The notes: generated by a model from the letters alone, not told the origin. A stretch of DNA of 30,561 nt from Halovenus sp. (GCA_003551945.1 PUNZ01000234.1:1-30561), one strand, 5' to 3'. Shown: positions 1 through 7,023, counted from the stretch's first letter. A program made the numbers and translations.

Positions 1-306
1 GTGTTCGGATTCGTCGTCTGCTGTCTCGCTTGAAATCCACGGTGCATCATCAGCACGGGATTTGTGCACTTCGAAGGCCCCATCAACGAAGTGTTCTTCA
101 CGCCGCTCTGCGTCGGGATTTGGCATCCGTTCTTCACGCTCGAAAATATACGCGAAGAATCCAAAGAAGGGGATAACAAAGGTAATTGCCGCCCACTTTC
201 GTGGATTCATCTCGTGGTTTGGGGCGTCGATGTACACCCATGCTGCAGCAAGCAGCAAAATTAACACGATTACAGCACCGAACGCAAGCGGCGCAAGGAG
301 TTCCAT
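1..306 (-). CDS. Small two-helix membrane protein, C-terminus cut by window edge
   Basis: The reading frame opens with ATG at 306 and runs without a stop to base 1, so the C-terminus lies outside the window; 102 residues are visible. Residues 1-26 form one hydrophobic segment (MELLAPLAFGAVIVLILLLA onward). A second lies at about residues 38-54 and ends in PFFGFFAYIFERE. This W...P..G...Y pattern resembles the short PLDc_N-type membrane hairpin found in many small prokaryotic proteins; that match is by eye. The visible tail (residues 58-102) is hydrophilic and acidic and probably cytoplasmic. The gene follows the thermosome gene on the same strand after 56 bases, with its own TATA-like element at about 324-332, so it may be read both from that promoter and by read-through. 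Function unknown. The frame and start are secure, the family is not. Confidence 0.7.
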   Translation of the reverse strand, partial: MELLAPLAFGAVIVLILLLAAAWVYIDAPNHEMNPRKWAAITFVIPFFGFFAYIFEREERMPNPDAERREEHFVDGAFEVHKSRADDAPWISSETADDESEH

Positions 307-323
307 ACGCACGGCTACGGAAC

Positions 324-332
324 GAATATACA
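324..332 (-). promoter_or_regulatory. TATA-like element for the small membrane protein
   Basis: On the minus strand the sequence reads TTTTTGTATATTCG, ending about 18 bases before the ATG at 306. The spacing suits a leaderless or nearly leaderless haloarchaeal transcript. Confidence 0.35.
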
Positions 333-362
333 AAAAACGTGAATATCAGCGTCTTTGGTTCG

Positions 363-1946
363 TTAGCTGGATGCGATGACGTCGTCGATACGGACAATCA
401 TCGTTGACGCTTCAGTTGCGCTCTGGACTGCCTCGCGTTTGACCGCTGCAGGGTCCAGCACGCCGTACTCGACAGGGTTGGCAATGCGTCCAGTCTGGCC
501 TTCGCTGATGATGCCTGCGATGTTCCCGTCGTTGTGTTCGGCTCGTAGGTCAACGAGTGCGTCAATCGGGTCCATTCCTGTGTTCTCTGCAAGCGTTCGA
601 GCAAGCACTTCCAGTGCGTCCGCGTATGCATCGGCTGCAAGCTGCTTACGGCCTTCAATGCCGGCAGACTTCTCACGGACGTAGTTCGCTGTGGCAACTT
701 CGGTTGCACCAGCACCGGGGACGACGCCGCCTGCGTCGAGTGCTGCGGTCACGACATCGAGTGAATCCGTCAGTGCGCGTTCCAGTTCATCGACAACGTG
801 TTCGGTGCCGCCGCGAGCGAAGATTGTTACTGCCTCCGCTGCGGACCCGCCTTCGAGGAAGACGAGTTCATCGTCGCCGAACTTTCTGACGCTCAGCGAG
901 TCAGCCTGACCGAGGTCCTCGTTTTCGAGCGTTTCAACGGAGCCAACGCGGTTTGCACCAGTTGCGGCGGTGATTGCGCTCGCGCTGTCACCATCGATAT
1001 CTTCGAAGACGAGCAAGTCTTTCTCGACAAAGAGTGCAGCGACTCGGTCATCGAGGTCGCCTTTCACAAAGACAACATCAGCATCCGTCTCAGCAATTGC
1101 TTCGACGTACGACCGGAGCTGTTCGGTTTCAGCTTCGATAGCGGCGTTCAACTGGTCGACGTTCGAGACCTGATACTCCGCGTCGATGTTGCTCTCTTTG
1201 ACTTCAAGGTCAGCTTCGATAACCGCGATAGAGGCGTCGGTTAGCTCACGTGGCATCTCTTCGCTTGCGCGGTCTTCATCGATGACGACTCCCTGAATGA
1301 GCTCGGTTGCGCTTGAGGATGCCCCGGTCTGGGTGTGAATCGTAATGTTGTCACGGTCGACACCAACATCGGATTCAACCTGTCGGACGGCATCGACTAC
1401 GGTCTCTGCGAGGTCAATTGCGGCGACATCTCCCGTTCCCTTTCCGGTCATACTGGATTCTGCAACCTGAACGAGCAGGTCATCATCGAGACTTACATCG
1501 AGAACCTGCTGTTCGATGGCATCTTGTGCAAGCTGAGAGGCTTCGTGATACCCCTCGACGATGGTTGTTGGGTGCACATCGTCGTCGAGCAGGTCCTCTG
1601 CCTTCGAGAGTAACTCTCCGGCAAGAACGGAGGCTGTTGTCGTTCCGTCTCCGACTTCCTCCTCTTGCGTGTCTGCGACTTCCACCAGCATCTGTGCTGC
1701 TGGGTGGTCGATATCCATCTTGTTGAGAATGGTCGCGCCGTCGTTTGTGATAACGACATCTCCGTCATCGGAGACGAGCATCTTGTCCATGCCGCGTGGG
1801 CCGAGTGTTGTGCGTACGGCCTCGCTTACGGCTTTTCCGGCGGCGATGTTGGATGATTGTGCATCTCCACCGTGTGTTCGTTCTGCACCTTCGCTCAGAA
1901 TAAATAATGGCTGTCCTCCCATGCGTCGCTGGCCAGATTGTGACAT
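363..1946 (-). CDS. Thermosome (group II chaperonin) subunit lacking a GGM tail
   Basis: A 527-residue group II chaperonin subunit. It assembles into a double-ring cytosolic complex that folds proteins using ATP. Signatures visible are TTLGPRGMDKMLV (residues 46-58), TNDGATIL (67-74) with the nucleotide-contacting Asp, and the catalytic loop GDGTTTASVLAGELL (99-113). GAGATEVA lies in the C-terminal equatorial part. The frame opens 15 bases earlier with GTG at 1961, but the TATA element at 1981-1993 predicts transcription starting near 1958, so ATG 1946 is preferred. Most haloarchaeal thermosomes end in a Gly/Met-rich tail; this one stops at RIDDVIASS just after the equatorial domain. From memory of the family, that recalls the shorter third subunit (CCT3 type) of Haloferax, but the subunit assignment is inference. 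It is divergently placed from the amidohydrolase-like gene. Confidence 0.95.
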   Translation of the reverse strand: MSQSGQRRMGGQPLFILSEGAERTHGGDAQSSNIAAGKAVSEAVRTTLGPRGMDKMLVSDDGDVVITNDGATILNKMDIDHPAAQMLVEVADTQEEEVGDGTTTASVLAGELLSKAEDLLDDDVHPTTIVEGYHEASQLAQDAIEQQVLDVSLDDDLLVQVAESSMTGKGTGDVAAIDLAETVVDAVRQVESDVGVDRDNITIHTQTGASSSATELIQGVVIDEDRASEEMPRELTDASIAVIEADLEVKESNIDAEYQVSNVDQLNAAIEAETEQLRSYVEAIAETDADVVFVKGDLDDRVAALFVEKDLLVFEDIDGDSASAITAATGANRVGSVETLENEDLGQADSLSVRKFGDDELVFLEGGSAAEAVTIFARGGTEHVVDELERALTDSLDVVTAALDAGGVVPGAGATEVATANYVREKSAGIEGRKQLAADAYADALEVLARTLAENTGMDPIDALVDLRAEHNDGNIAGIISEGQTGRIANPVEYGVLDPAAVKREAVQSATEASTMIVRIDDVIASS

Positions 1947-1980
1947 TGTTGAGTTCCTCACTTATTCGTGGTTTGCGGTT

Positions 1981-1993
1981 CTATATAAATTTT
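1981..1993 (-). promoter_or_regulatory. Thermosome promoter (TATA element)
   Basis: The minus strand reads AAAATTTATATAG, a strong archaeal TATA element, 35-47 bases before the ATG at 1946. The expected start of transcription, about 25 bases downstream, leaves a leader of roughly 10 bases. This decides the thermosome start codon. Confidence 0.65.
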
Positions 1994-2053
1994 ACCACAT
2001 CCGGTAGGCCGATTCGGCGGGAATTAAGTCCCTCCGGCCATCTACTGAGATAG

Positions 2054-2860
2054 ATGCTCGAACTGGAGCACGGCTTTCGAATTGTTGATACACACCTCGT
2101 GGTCGAACCGGATGCCAACAGGCGAGGGGATGCAAGCGGCGACCCGGAGATGATTGAGCGGGAGTTACACCAGGCGGGGGTCGTCAAAGCCATCGCCTAT
2201 CCGGCTGAACGTGATGGGTCATATCTCAAAGCGAACAACGCGGTTGCTCGGATGGCAGTAGAGCGGCCGTTTACGGCCGCGGCCCGAATCAACGGTGCGC
2301 TGGTTCCACAAACGGGACCGACTGCGTCGGTTCTGAATGTTGCTCGTTCCCGAGGGAATGACCACACCTCTCCTGAAGATATCGAACAGTTTGCCTACGA
2401 GGACCGATTCGTTGCGTTCATGACAAACCCTGCGACGGACGGAGTTCCTGATGCAGCGGTGCTTGAGAAACTCGAATCCGTGGGTCTGCCCCTGATTACG
2501 TATGGGGGCGTTGAGTTTACGCCAGCACAAATAGAGTCCACGTTTCTCCAATATGATTTTCCGGTCGTTATTGCACACTGTGGGGGCTATCCACTCAACC
2601 GGGAACTGATGGACGAAACGATTGGGCTGTTGAGTCGGTATGAGGCCTGTTATGTCGATACGAGCTTTGTTCGGTTTCGTGACCCGCTTGAGCGCGCCAT
2701 TTTGGAACATCCTGATAGAGTGCTCTTCGGGAGTGGGGCACCCTCGGTTCACCCGGATGTTGCAGTGATGGAAATACTCACGCTCAATATCCCAGAAGAT
2801 GCGATGCGACGTGTCTTTTCGAACAACGCCTCACGAATTATCGACGAACTCGCCCCGTGA
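2054..2860 (+). CDS. Amidohydrolase-fold (Amidohydrolase_2-like) protein with altered metal site
   Basis: The 268-residue protein has the outline of the TIM-barrel amidohydrolase_2 / TatD-like group. An early strand FRIVDTHLVVEPDANRRG carries the first metal-site motif, a central IAHCGGYPLNRELMDE has the conserved His, and YVDTSFVRFRDPLERAIL and DRVLFGSGAPSVHPD form the last barrel strands. Two usual ligands look absent: the H-x-H pair reads THL, and the late Asp in FGSDxP is Gly (FGSGAP). The ATG at 2054 has an AATTAAG TATA-like element at 2022-2027, so the mRNA is probably leaderless. The gene is transcribed away from the thermosome gene and converges on the glycosyltransferase, with 10 bases between their ends. 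Function is unknown. It may bind a ligand or use fewer metals. The fold is inferred from motifs. Confidence 0.8.
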   Translation: MLELEHGFRIVDTHLVVEPDANRRGDASGDPEMIERELHQAGVVKAIAYPAERDGSYLKANNAVARMAVERPFTAAARINGALVPQTGPTASVLNVARSRGNDHTSPEDIEQFAYEDRFVAFMTNPATDGVPDAAVLEKLESVGLPLITYGGVEFTPAQIESTFLQYDFPVVIAHCGGYPLNRELMDETIGLLSRYEACYVDTSFVRFRDPLERAILEHPDRVLFGSGAPSVHPDVAVMEILTLNIPEDAMRRVFSNNASRIIDELAP

Positions 2861-2870
2861 CGCCGAGGGG

Positions 2871-3776
2871 TTACCGCCAATCGTACACTGTAACCGCCCG
2901 ATCACTCCGTGCTGAGCGCCCCTGTGGATTGCGTCGGGGAGTCCTGTCTCGTCGGCGACTGAGAAGACCATCTTTACAGCCGATTCCGATATTTGAGAGG
3001 ACACGAAAGCCGTTTTTCACCCATGCGGAGATCGGCTTTTTTCCACGTCCCACCTCTGTCAGTTCGCCATAACCATCTTGCGTGGCGTGTCGTACGAGTC
3101 GGGCAATCACTGCTGGCCGAAGGTTGTAATTTTTCACAAGTCGGTACGCCAATGACTGATATTTTCGGTCCCACGCGGCGTCATGGCGCTTTCTGTTGGT
3201 GCTTGTTTCTTTAATGACCGACATCTCCGTATTCCAGGCGACTGACTGACCAATGCTCACGAGTCTGTGGGCGACATCCCGTGACCCTCCAATTTCCAGA
3301 TACTCATCGAATCCATCTAGTTCATCCAACACCTCACGGTCAAACGCCACATTTCCAGATTCAAAGAATGTCACCGTTCGGCCAGCAATCGTTCGCTGTT
3401 CGGGTGATTCAGTGGATTGTTCCCCGTGCATCCGTGCTAACTTTGGCCCGGTAACAACTGATGCGTCTGTTTCAAGCGAATGAGTAATTGCCGTCGTCCA
3501 CTCTGATGAAATCGTATACCTGTGATCGAGAAACGCAATCGTCTCTCCGGTTGCTCGGTCAATCCCTGCGTTTCGAGCGGCGTTAATCGTCCGGTCAGCA
3601 AGTTCGACAAGCACTGCGACGTCATCCCGTTCTTGAATCATCCCGGTAGTTCCATCAGCTGATGGGCCGTTGACCACAATCACCTCTGCATCAGGTGCAT
3701 TGGTCTGAAGGGCGTCCAGACACTCACACAGCTCATCTCGAGCGTTAAGTGTCGGGATAACTACCGAGAGGTCCAT
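2871..3776 (-). CDS. Glycosyltransferase family 2 protein
   Basis: The protein is 301 residues starting at ATG 3776 (MDLSVVIPTLNARDELCECL), the classical N-terminus of GT-A fold family 2 enzymes. Such enzymes transfer sugars from nucleotide sugars to lipid or polysaccharide acceptors at the inner face of the membrane. The open frame continues upstream to 4187, but that part has no family resemblance and overlaps the next gene, so it is excluded. Visible motifs are EVIVVNGPSADGTTGMI (31-47) in place of the usual VDDGSxDxT, ARNAGIDRATGETIAFLDHR (67-86), where the D-x-D site reads DHR, and GFDEYLEIGGSRDVAHRL further on. The last 30 residues are arginine-rich. There is no transmembrane segment. 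The acceptor cannot be told; no other N-glycosylation or S-layer sugar genes are nearby. Confidence 0.88.
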   Translation of the reverse strand: MDLSVVIPTLNARDELCECLDALQTNAPDAEVIVVNGPSADGTTGMIQERDDVAVLVELADRTINAARNAGIDRATGETIAFLDHRYTISSEWTTAITHSLETDASVVTGPKLARMHGEQSTESPEQRTIAGRTVTFFESGNVAFDREVLDELDGFDEYLEIGGSRDVAHRLVSIGQSVAWNTEMSVIKETSTNRKRHDAAWDRKYQSLAYRLVKNYNLRPAVIARLVRHATQDGYGELTEVGRGKKPISAWVKNGFRVLSNIGIGCKDGLLSRRRDRTPRRNPQGRSARSDRAVTVYDWR

Positions 3777-3932
3777 ACGAACTTCTTCATCTGCCCAGCT
3801 ACATAATACGGCCGGTTGCGGGGTTGCTATGTGGTTCTCTGCCGTACGTCGGCCAGCTGATACCCTCTTTTCTATGCTCTGTCGGCCGGTATGGGGAACG
3901 TTGATTGATACTGGCTGAGAAGAAAGAATCCG

Positions 3933-4280
3933 ATGGCTAGGTATGGGACGTTTGTGGAAGACGGCGTAATTTATGTTGGGACGGCTGATGGTCCACTTGA
4001 GGTCGGACCACTCAGTGATGCGCTCGATGCCGTCGGCGGCCACTCGTGGACAATCTCCTATGCAGAAGAGGTTACAAAACGCCACCCGGACCTCGATACG
4101 TCGGACGAAGGGCTCATTATCGATGTCGTCGACAGCATCCACGCCATGACCCATTCGGACCGTTTTGTCGACACGCTGGCTGCACAACCAACGGCCGCAT
4201 CCTCGGCCGATGAACTCTCACCGCGGTTGGGCCTTTTCGTCGGCAAGTTGTTGGAAAATCTTGAAACAGGTGTTTCATGA
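3933..4280 (+). CDS. Small acidic conserved-looking protein of unknown function
   Basis: The 115-residue acidic, soluble protein begins MARYGTFVEDGVIYVGTADG, an apparent beta-hairpin. A predicted helical stretch (SDEGLIIDVVDSIHAMTHSD) and a C-terminal helix (PRLGLFVGKLLENLE) follow. There are no cysteines, signal peptide or membrane segments. It has haloarchaeal composition and codon use, which supports a real gene, but I do not recognise the family. Its TGA stop overlaps the stop of the convergent cutA gene within the hexamer TCATGA at 4275-4280. Upstream, about 150 bases separate it from the divergent glycosyltransferase start. Confidence 0.72.
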   Translation: MARYGTFVEDGVIYVGTADGPLEVGPLSDALDAVGGHSWTISYAEEVTKRHPDLDTSDEGLIIDVVDSIHAMTHSDRFVDTLAAQPTAASSADELSPRLGLFVGKLLENLETGVS

Positions 4281-4580
4281 CGACGTTTCGTCGGCTACCC
4301 ACTCGGCGTAGCCGTCGAACACATCGTCTTCGTCGAACCGCTCGATACAGGGGACCTCATACGGATGCAGTTCTACGACTCTATCCGCTAGTGCTTGATA
4401 CCGGTCGGCTGTCGTCTTTGCAAGGAGTGCGACCTCATCATCTTCGATAATCTCACCGTCCCAGCGATAGATGGCGGTAATTTCCGTCATGTTCACACAA
4501 GCAGCAAGCTCCTCGTCGACGAGTGTCCGAGCAAGTGTTTTGGCGGCATCAGGTGGCGCAGTAATGTAGACGGTTGGCAT
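4275..4580 (-). CDS. cutA: CutA1 family divalent-cation tolerance protein
   Basis: This is a 101-residue CutA1 protein, the usual family length. It begins MPTVYITAPPDAAKTLARTL and carries the family core LVDEELAACVNMTEITAIYRWDGEI, KTTADRYQALADRV and ELHPYEVPCIERFD. CutA1 proteins form small cytosolic trimers with a ferredoxin-like fold. They were named for copper tolerance in bacteria, but their role in archaea is unsettled. The Cys in AACVN and the HPYEVP loop, both highly conserved, are present. An in-frame extension to 4658 is not needed because the family begins at MPTVYIT. The gene lies downstream of the HEWD gene on the same strand, with 32 bases between them, and may be co-transcribed with it. 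Confidence 0.95.
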   Translation of the reverse strand: MPTVYITAPPDAAKTLARTLVDEELAACVNMTEITAIYRWDGEIIEDDEVALLAKTTADRYQALADRVVELHPYEVPCIERFDEDDVFDGYAEWVADETSS

Positions 4581-4612
4581 GGTTGGAACCACCGCGAACC
4601 TAACGGGGGGTG

Positions 4613-4798
4613 TTATGAATGTCCTTCGAACGGATTGTAGCTGCCGTCGATGTCCCATTCATGCAGACAATGTGGCTTTCCGAATTCTATTTGACTATCT
4701 TCACGTACAGCAACCCACGTTGACTGTTCGCCGTCCCATACTTCGTTCCGCCCACAACGCTCACACTGGCGCTTGGTTGGCGGGATAACTGTTGACAT
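4613..4798 (-). CDS. HEWD family small Cys-containing protein
   Basis: This 61-residue protein begins MSTVIPPTKRQCERCGRNEVW and ends with KPHCLHEWDIDGSYNPFEGH, the signature that names the haloarchaeal HEWD family. A CxxC (CERC) plus a later CxH (CLH) could hold one zinc ion, which makes it a probable zinc-ribbon-like protein. That is inference, and the family has no known function that I can state. The start is placed at ATG 4798 rather than the longer frame at 4834, because a TATA-like element covers 4818-4825 and the longer N-terminus would read through the promoter. cutA follows 32 bases downstream. Confidence 0.85.
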   Translation of the reverse strand: MSTVIPPTKRQCERCGRNEVWDGEQSTWVAVREDSQIEFGKPHCLHEWDIDGSYNPFEGHS

Positions 4799-4817
4799 AC
4801 TTTCCCTGAGTCGCTGG

Positions 4818-4825
4818 ATAAATAC
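4818..4825 (-). promoter_or_regulatory. TATA-like element for the HEWD gene
   Basis: The minus strand reads GTATTTAT, about 20-27 bases before ATG 4798. That fits a leaderless transcript and supports the short start. Confidence 0.45.
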
Positions 4826-5003
4826 AAAGTTCACGGTTGGTTTTCCGTCCCCTGAGTGAACGTTTGTCGATAGTTCAACGAATCTGAACGAAATTGTCCA
4901 GTCCGTCTCTTAACCACTGGCAGTCAGCTTTGATATGCGGGGACGAGCACTTTTGTTTCTACAAACATGGAGACGTGCCGGCTACAGAGGTAGCAGGAGA
5001 GAG

Positions 5004-5023
5004 CCCACGACTTCTGTCGTGGG
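5004..5023. repeat. Perfect 8-bp hairpin like an IS200/IS605 (TnpB-type) element end
   Basis: CCCACGAC and GTCGTGGG pair perfectly around a TTCT loop, and GAGGAGGTCAAGATGTCC follows. Haloarchaeal IS200/IS605 and TnpB-only elements, and the non-coding palindrome-associated elements derived from them, typically finish with a CCCACG..CGTGGGAGG hairpin. No transposase frame lies on either side, so this would be a lone right end or relic. The left boundary cannot be seen. The hairpin is certain; the assignment rests on recall of those ends. Confidence 0.6.
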
Positions 5024-5076
5024 AGGAGGTCAAGATGTCCGAACCGCCTTAGTGCTGCAGTCCCAAGAAAAACTCA

Positions 5077-5463
5077 ATGAGTGAGGAAACGAACGTTCTC
5101 GGCACGGAACTGGAACCCTGCAGCACAGACCCGGTGACTGGCTACCTTCGTGATGGTTGTTGTCACGACCTCGATGAAGATGCCGGCAGGCACGAAGTTT
5201 GCGCAGTGATGACCGACGCGTTTCTCACATTTAGTAAACGCCGTGGAAACGACCTTAGTACGCCTCGCCCAGAACTGGCGTTCCCAGGACTGTCTCCGGG
5301 TGACCGGTGGTGTGTCTGTCTTGGACGCTGGGTTGAAGCGCTTGAACATGATGTTGCACCGCCGGTCGTTCTCGAAGCAACAAACGAATCTGTCCTTGAT
5401 GATGTTTATTTCTCTACGCTCAACGAAAACGAGTACGTAAGCCTCGAATACGACTTTGAGTAA
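5077..5463 (+). CDS. DUF2237 family protein
   Basis: The 128-residue protein matches the DUF2237 family across its length: NVLGTELEPCSTDPVTGYLR, DGCCHDLDEDAGRHEVCAVM, FSKRRGNDLSTPRPELAFPG, LSPGDRWCVCLGRWVEALE and PPVVLEATNESVLDDV. Five cysteines sit in conserved blocks (PCST, GCC, VCAV, WCVC), which suggests a metal or redox role, but the family has no established function. It is soluble, with no signal peptide. The gene starts about 50 bases after the IS-type hairpin and converges on the DUF35 gene, whose end lies 4 bases away. No clear TATA element was seen; GCCTTAG near 5048-5055 is a weak candidate. Confidence 0.93.
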   Translation: MSEETNVLGTELEPCSTDPVTGYLRDGCCHDLDEDAGRHEVCAVMTDAFLTFSKRRGNDLSTPRPELAFPGLSPGDRWCVCLGRWVEALEHDVAPPVVLEATNESVLDDVYFSTLNENEYVSLEYDFE

Positions 5464-5467
5464 GGCC

Positions 5468-5875
5468 TTAGTTCTCGCTCTCTACCCGCTGAAATCGAAA
5501 GCCGCTCCAGGATTGGCTGTCGGTATGACGAATCGCTTCTTCTGGGTCACGGAGTTGTTCGACAAAGACAGGCTCTACGGAATCCCCGACTGCCACGTCG
5601 TCAACTACGCCACCGAGTATACGAACCGTCTCTCCGTCGACACTAAATTCCACGATAGCCAAGGTATTGGGCTCGCGCACCCCAGGTGGCGTCGTCGTCG
5701 CCCGCGTCCATGTAACCACTTCACCAGATTTTGTGGTGATGTCGACGCTCTCCCGGAGCTCCGACCCACAGGTCGTACAGGACGGATGGGCAGGGTAGTT
5801 AAGGTGTCCGTTTTCACACCGATAGACGAGGAGTCTCGATTTTGTCCCTTCACGCTCACTGCTGTTGTTCGTCAT
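5468..5875 (-). CDS. DUF35 Zn-ribbon/OB-fold protein, partner of the thiolase-like gene
   Basis: This 135-residue protein has a rubredoxin-like zinc ribbon followed by an OB-fold. The ribbon reads YRCENGHLNYPAHPSCTTCG (residues 18-37), so the usual first CxxC is reduced to a Cys followed by GH, while the second CxxC is intact. The OB part begins at about GEVVTWTRAT and includes LAIVEFSVDGETVRILGGVV. In archaea, DUF35 proteins bridge acetoacetyl-CoA thiolase and HMG-CoA synthase and pass intermediates through a CoA-binding channel in the mevalonate pathway. The start codon overlaps the stop of the upstream thiolase-like gene (ATGA at 5872-5875), so the two are translationally coupled and very likely form a complex. 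No HMG-CoA synthase gene is adjacent, which favours a paralogous pair of unknown substrate. Confidence 0.9.
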   Translation of the reverse strand: MTNNSSEREGTKSRLLVYRCENGHLNYPAHPSCTTCGSELRESVDITTKSGEVVTWTRATTTPPGVREPNTLAIVEFSVDGETVRILGGVVDDVAVGDSVEPVFVEQLRDPEEAIRHTDSQSWSGFRFQRVESEN

Positions 5876-7023
5876 GCTCCCACCTCGAAAATCGCGCTTG
5901 TGACACAGTTGCCAAACCCACCGACGTTACAACAGAGGCCACGTTCGGCGTCGACCTGTCGCTCACCTGCCTGACCGAGCAACTGCCAGTAGAGTTCCAC
6001 TGCCTGTGCAACCCCGGTTCCCCCAAGGGGGTGGCCGCGTGCTTTGAGACCACCAGAAAGGTTGACCGGGAGTTCGCCATCAGGTGTTGTTCTCTTTTCA
6101 ACTGCCCAGCGCCAGCCTTCACCCCGTTCAGCAAAGCCAAAGGCCTCAAGCTGGAGTGGTTCGAGCAGACTCACCATGTCGTGAAGCTCCGCAATATCGA
6201 TATCTTCGGGCCCATAACCTGTGCGCTCGAACAACTTCGTTCCGCTTTCTTCGACTGCTGTCATCCATGTCGGGTCAGGTCGCTCGTGGACGACATGCGT
6301 ATCTGTTGCCCCTGCGACTCCCGCCACACGAACAAACTCATCGGTGTATTGTCGGGCGATGTCAACCGGACAAAAAAGTAGTGCTGCGGCACCGTCGGTT
6401 ACCGGACAGTAGTCGTACAGTCGGAGTGGGTCTGCCACAACGGGACTTGATAACACCGTCTCGACGTCGATTTCTTTGCGGAACTGGGCATATGGGTTCT
6501 TTGCCCCGTTTGCATGATTTTTGACCGAGACGTGGGCGAGACTTTCCCGCGTTGCGTCTGTCTCATTCAGATATGCACGAGCGGCTAGCCCGGCAAATGT
6601 CGGAAGCGTCACACCATGGCTATATTCAACCGGATGGGTTATCGAGGAGATGATATCGGCGGATTCACCTGTTGAGAGGTGGGTCATCTTTTCACCACCG
6701 ACAAGAAGCGTCATGTCGCTTGCGCCGGCGGCGATTGATTGCCAGGCTGCAAGCAGTCCTGCGCCCCCGGATGCTGATGTCTGGCCGACTCGTTGTGTGT
6801 AGGCTGGCAGTACACCGATATCTTGGGCCAGTGCGTTCATTATCCCCGTCTGACCCTCGAACTCGCCACTTGCCATGTTTGAGACATAGAGGTGCTCTAC
6901 AGCGGTTCGTTCGACACCAGCAGCAGCCAGACAGTCCTCTGCAGCATCAACGAGCAATTCGCGTATCCAGGTATCGTGGCTCCCGAACTGAGTCATCGAG
7001 GCACCGATAACGGCTACATCCAT
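5872..7023 (-). CDS. Thiolase-superfamily (SCP2-type) protein with Ser in the catalytic Cys position
   Basis: A 383-residue thiolase-fold protein of the SCP2/archaeal acetyl-CoA acetyltransferase type. ATG 7023 gives the family N-terminus MDVAVIGASMTQFG; the frame extends to 7266, but the added residues look non-family. The nucleophile motif, normally C-A-S-G-G, reads T-S-A-S-G-G at 82-87, with Ser83 where Cys is expected; the DNA codon is TCA. GGEKM (109-113), the late ELHDM block and the active-site GHPLGGTG with His331 are intact, and the end has CNVGGFGNC. Thiolases join or split acyl-CoA units. With Ser in place of Cys, normal thiolytic chemistry is doubtful, although the rest of the site is kept. 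It is coupled to the DUF35 gene by an ATGA overlap. It could be a related acyl-CoA-binding or altered condensing enzyme. Confidence 0.9.
   Translation of the reverse strand: MDVAVIGASMTQFGSHDTWIRELLVDAAEDCLAAAGVERTAVEHLYVSNMASGEFEGQTGIMNALAQDIGVLPAYTQRVGQTSASGGAGLLAAWQSIAAGASDMTLLVGGEKMTHLSTGESADIISSITHPVEYSHGVTLPTFAGLAARAYLNETDATRESLAHVSVKNHANGAKNPYAQFRKEIDVETVLSSPVVADPLRLYDYCPVTDGAAALLFCPVDIARQYTDEFVRVAGVAGATDTHVVHERPDPTWMTAVEESGTKLFERTGYGPEDIDIAELHDMVSLLEPLQLEAFGFAERGEGWRWAVEKRTTPDGELPVNLSGGLKARGHPLGGTGVAQAVELYWQLLGQAGERQVDAERGLCCNVGGFGNCVTSAIFEVGA

Noticed and set aside
798..1244. 148-codon plus-strand open frame inside the thermosome gene
   Set aside because: It is antisense to a clear chaperonin with full family motifs; its product shows no family resemblance.
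3777..4187. N-terminal extension of the glycosyltransferase frame
   Set aside because: The family start MDLSVVIPTLNA lies at 3776; the extension overlaps the gene at 3933 on the other strand and resembles nothing.
4829..4861. Spaced inverted repeat GTTCAC...GTGAAC upstream of the HEWD gene
   Set aside because: The arms are only 6 bases with a 21-base loop, expected by chance at this scale. It was considered as the left end of the IS-type relic, but no matching terminal motif supports that.
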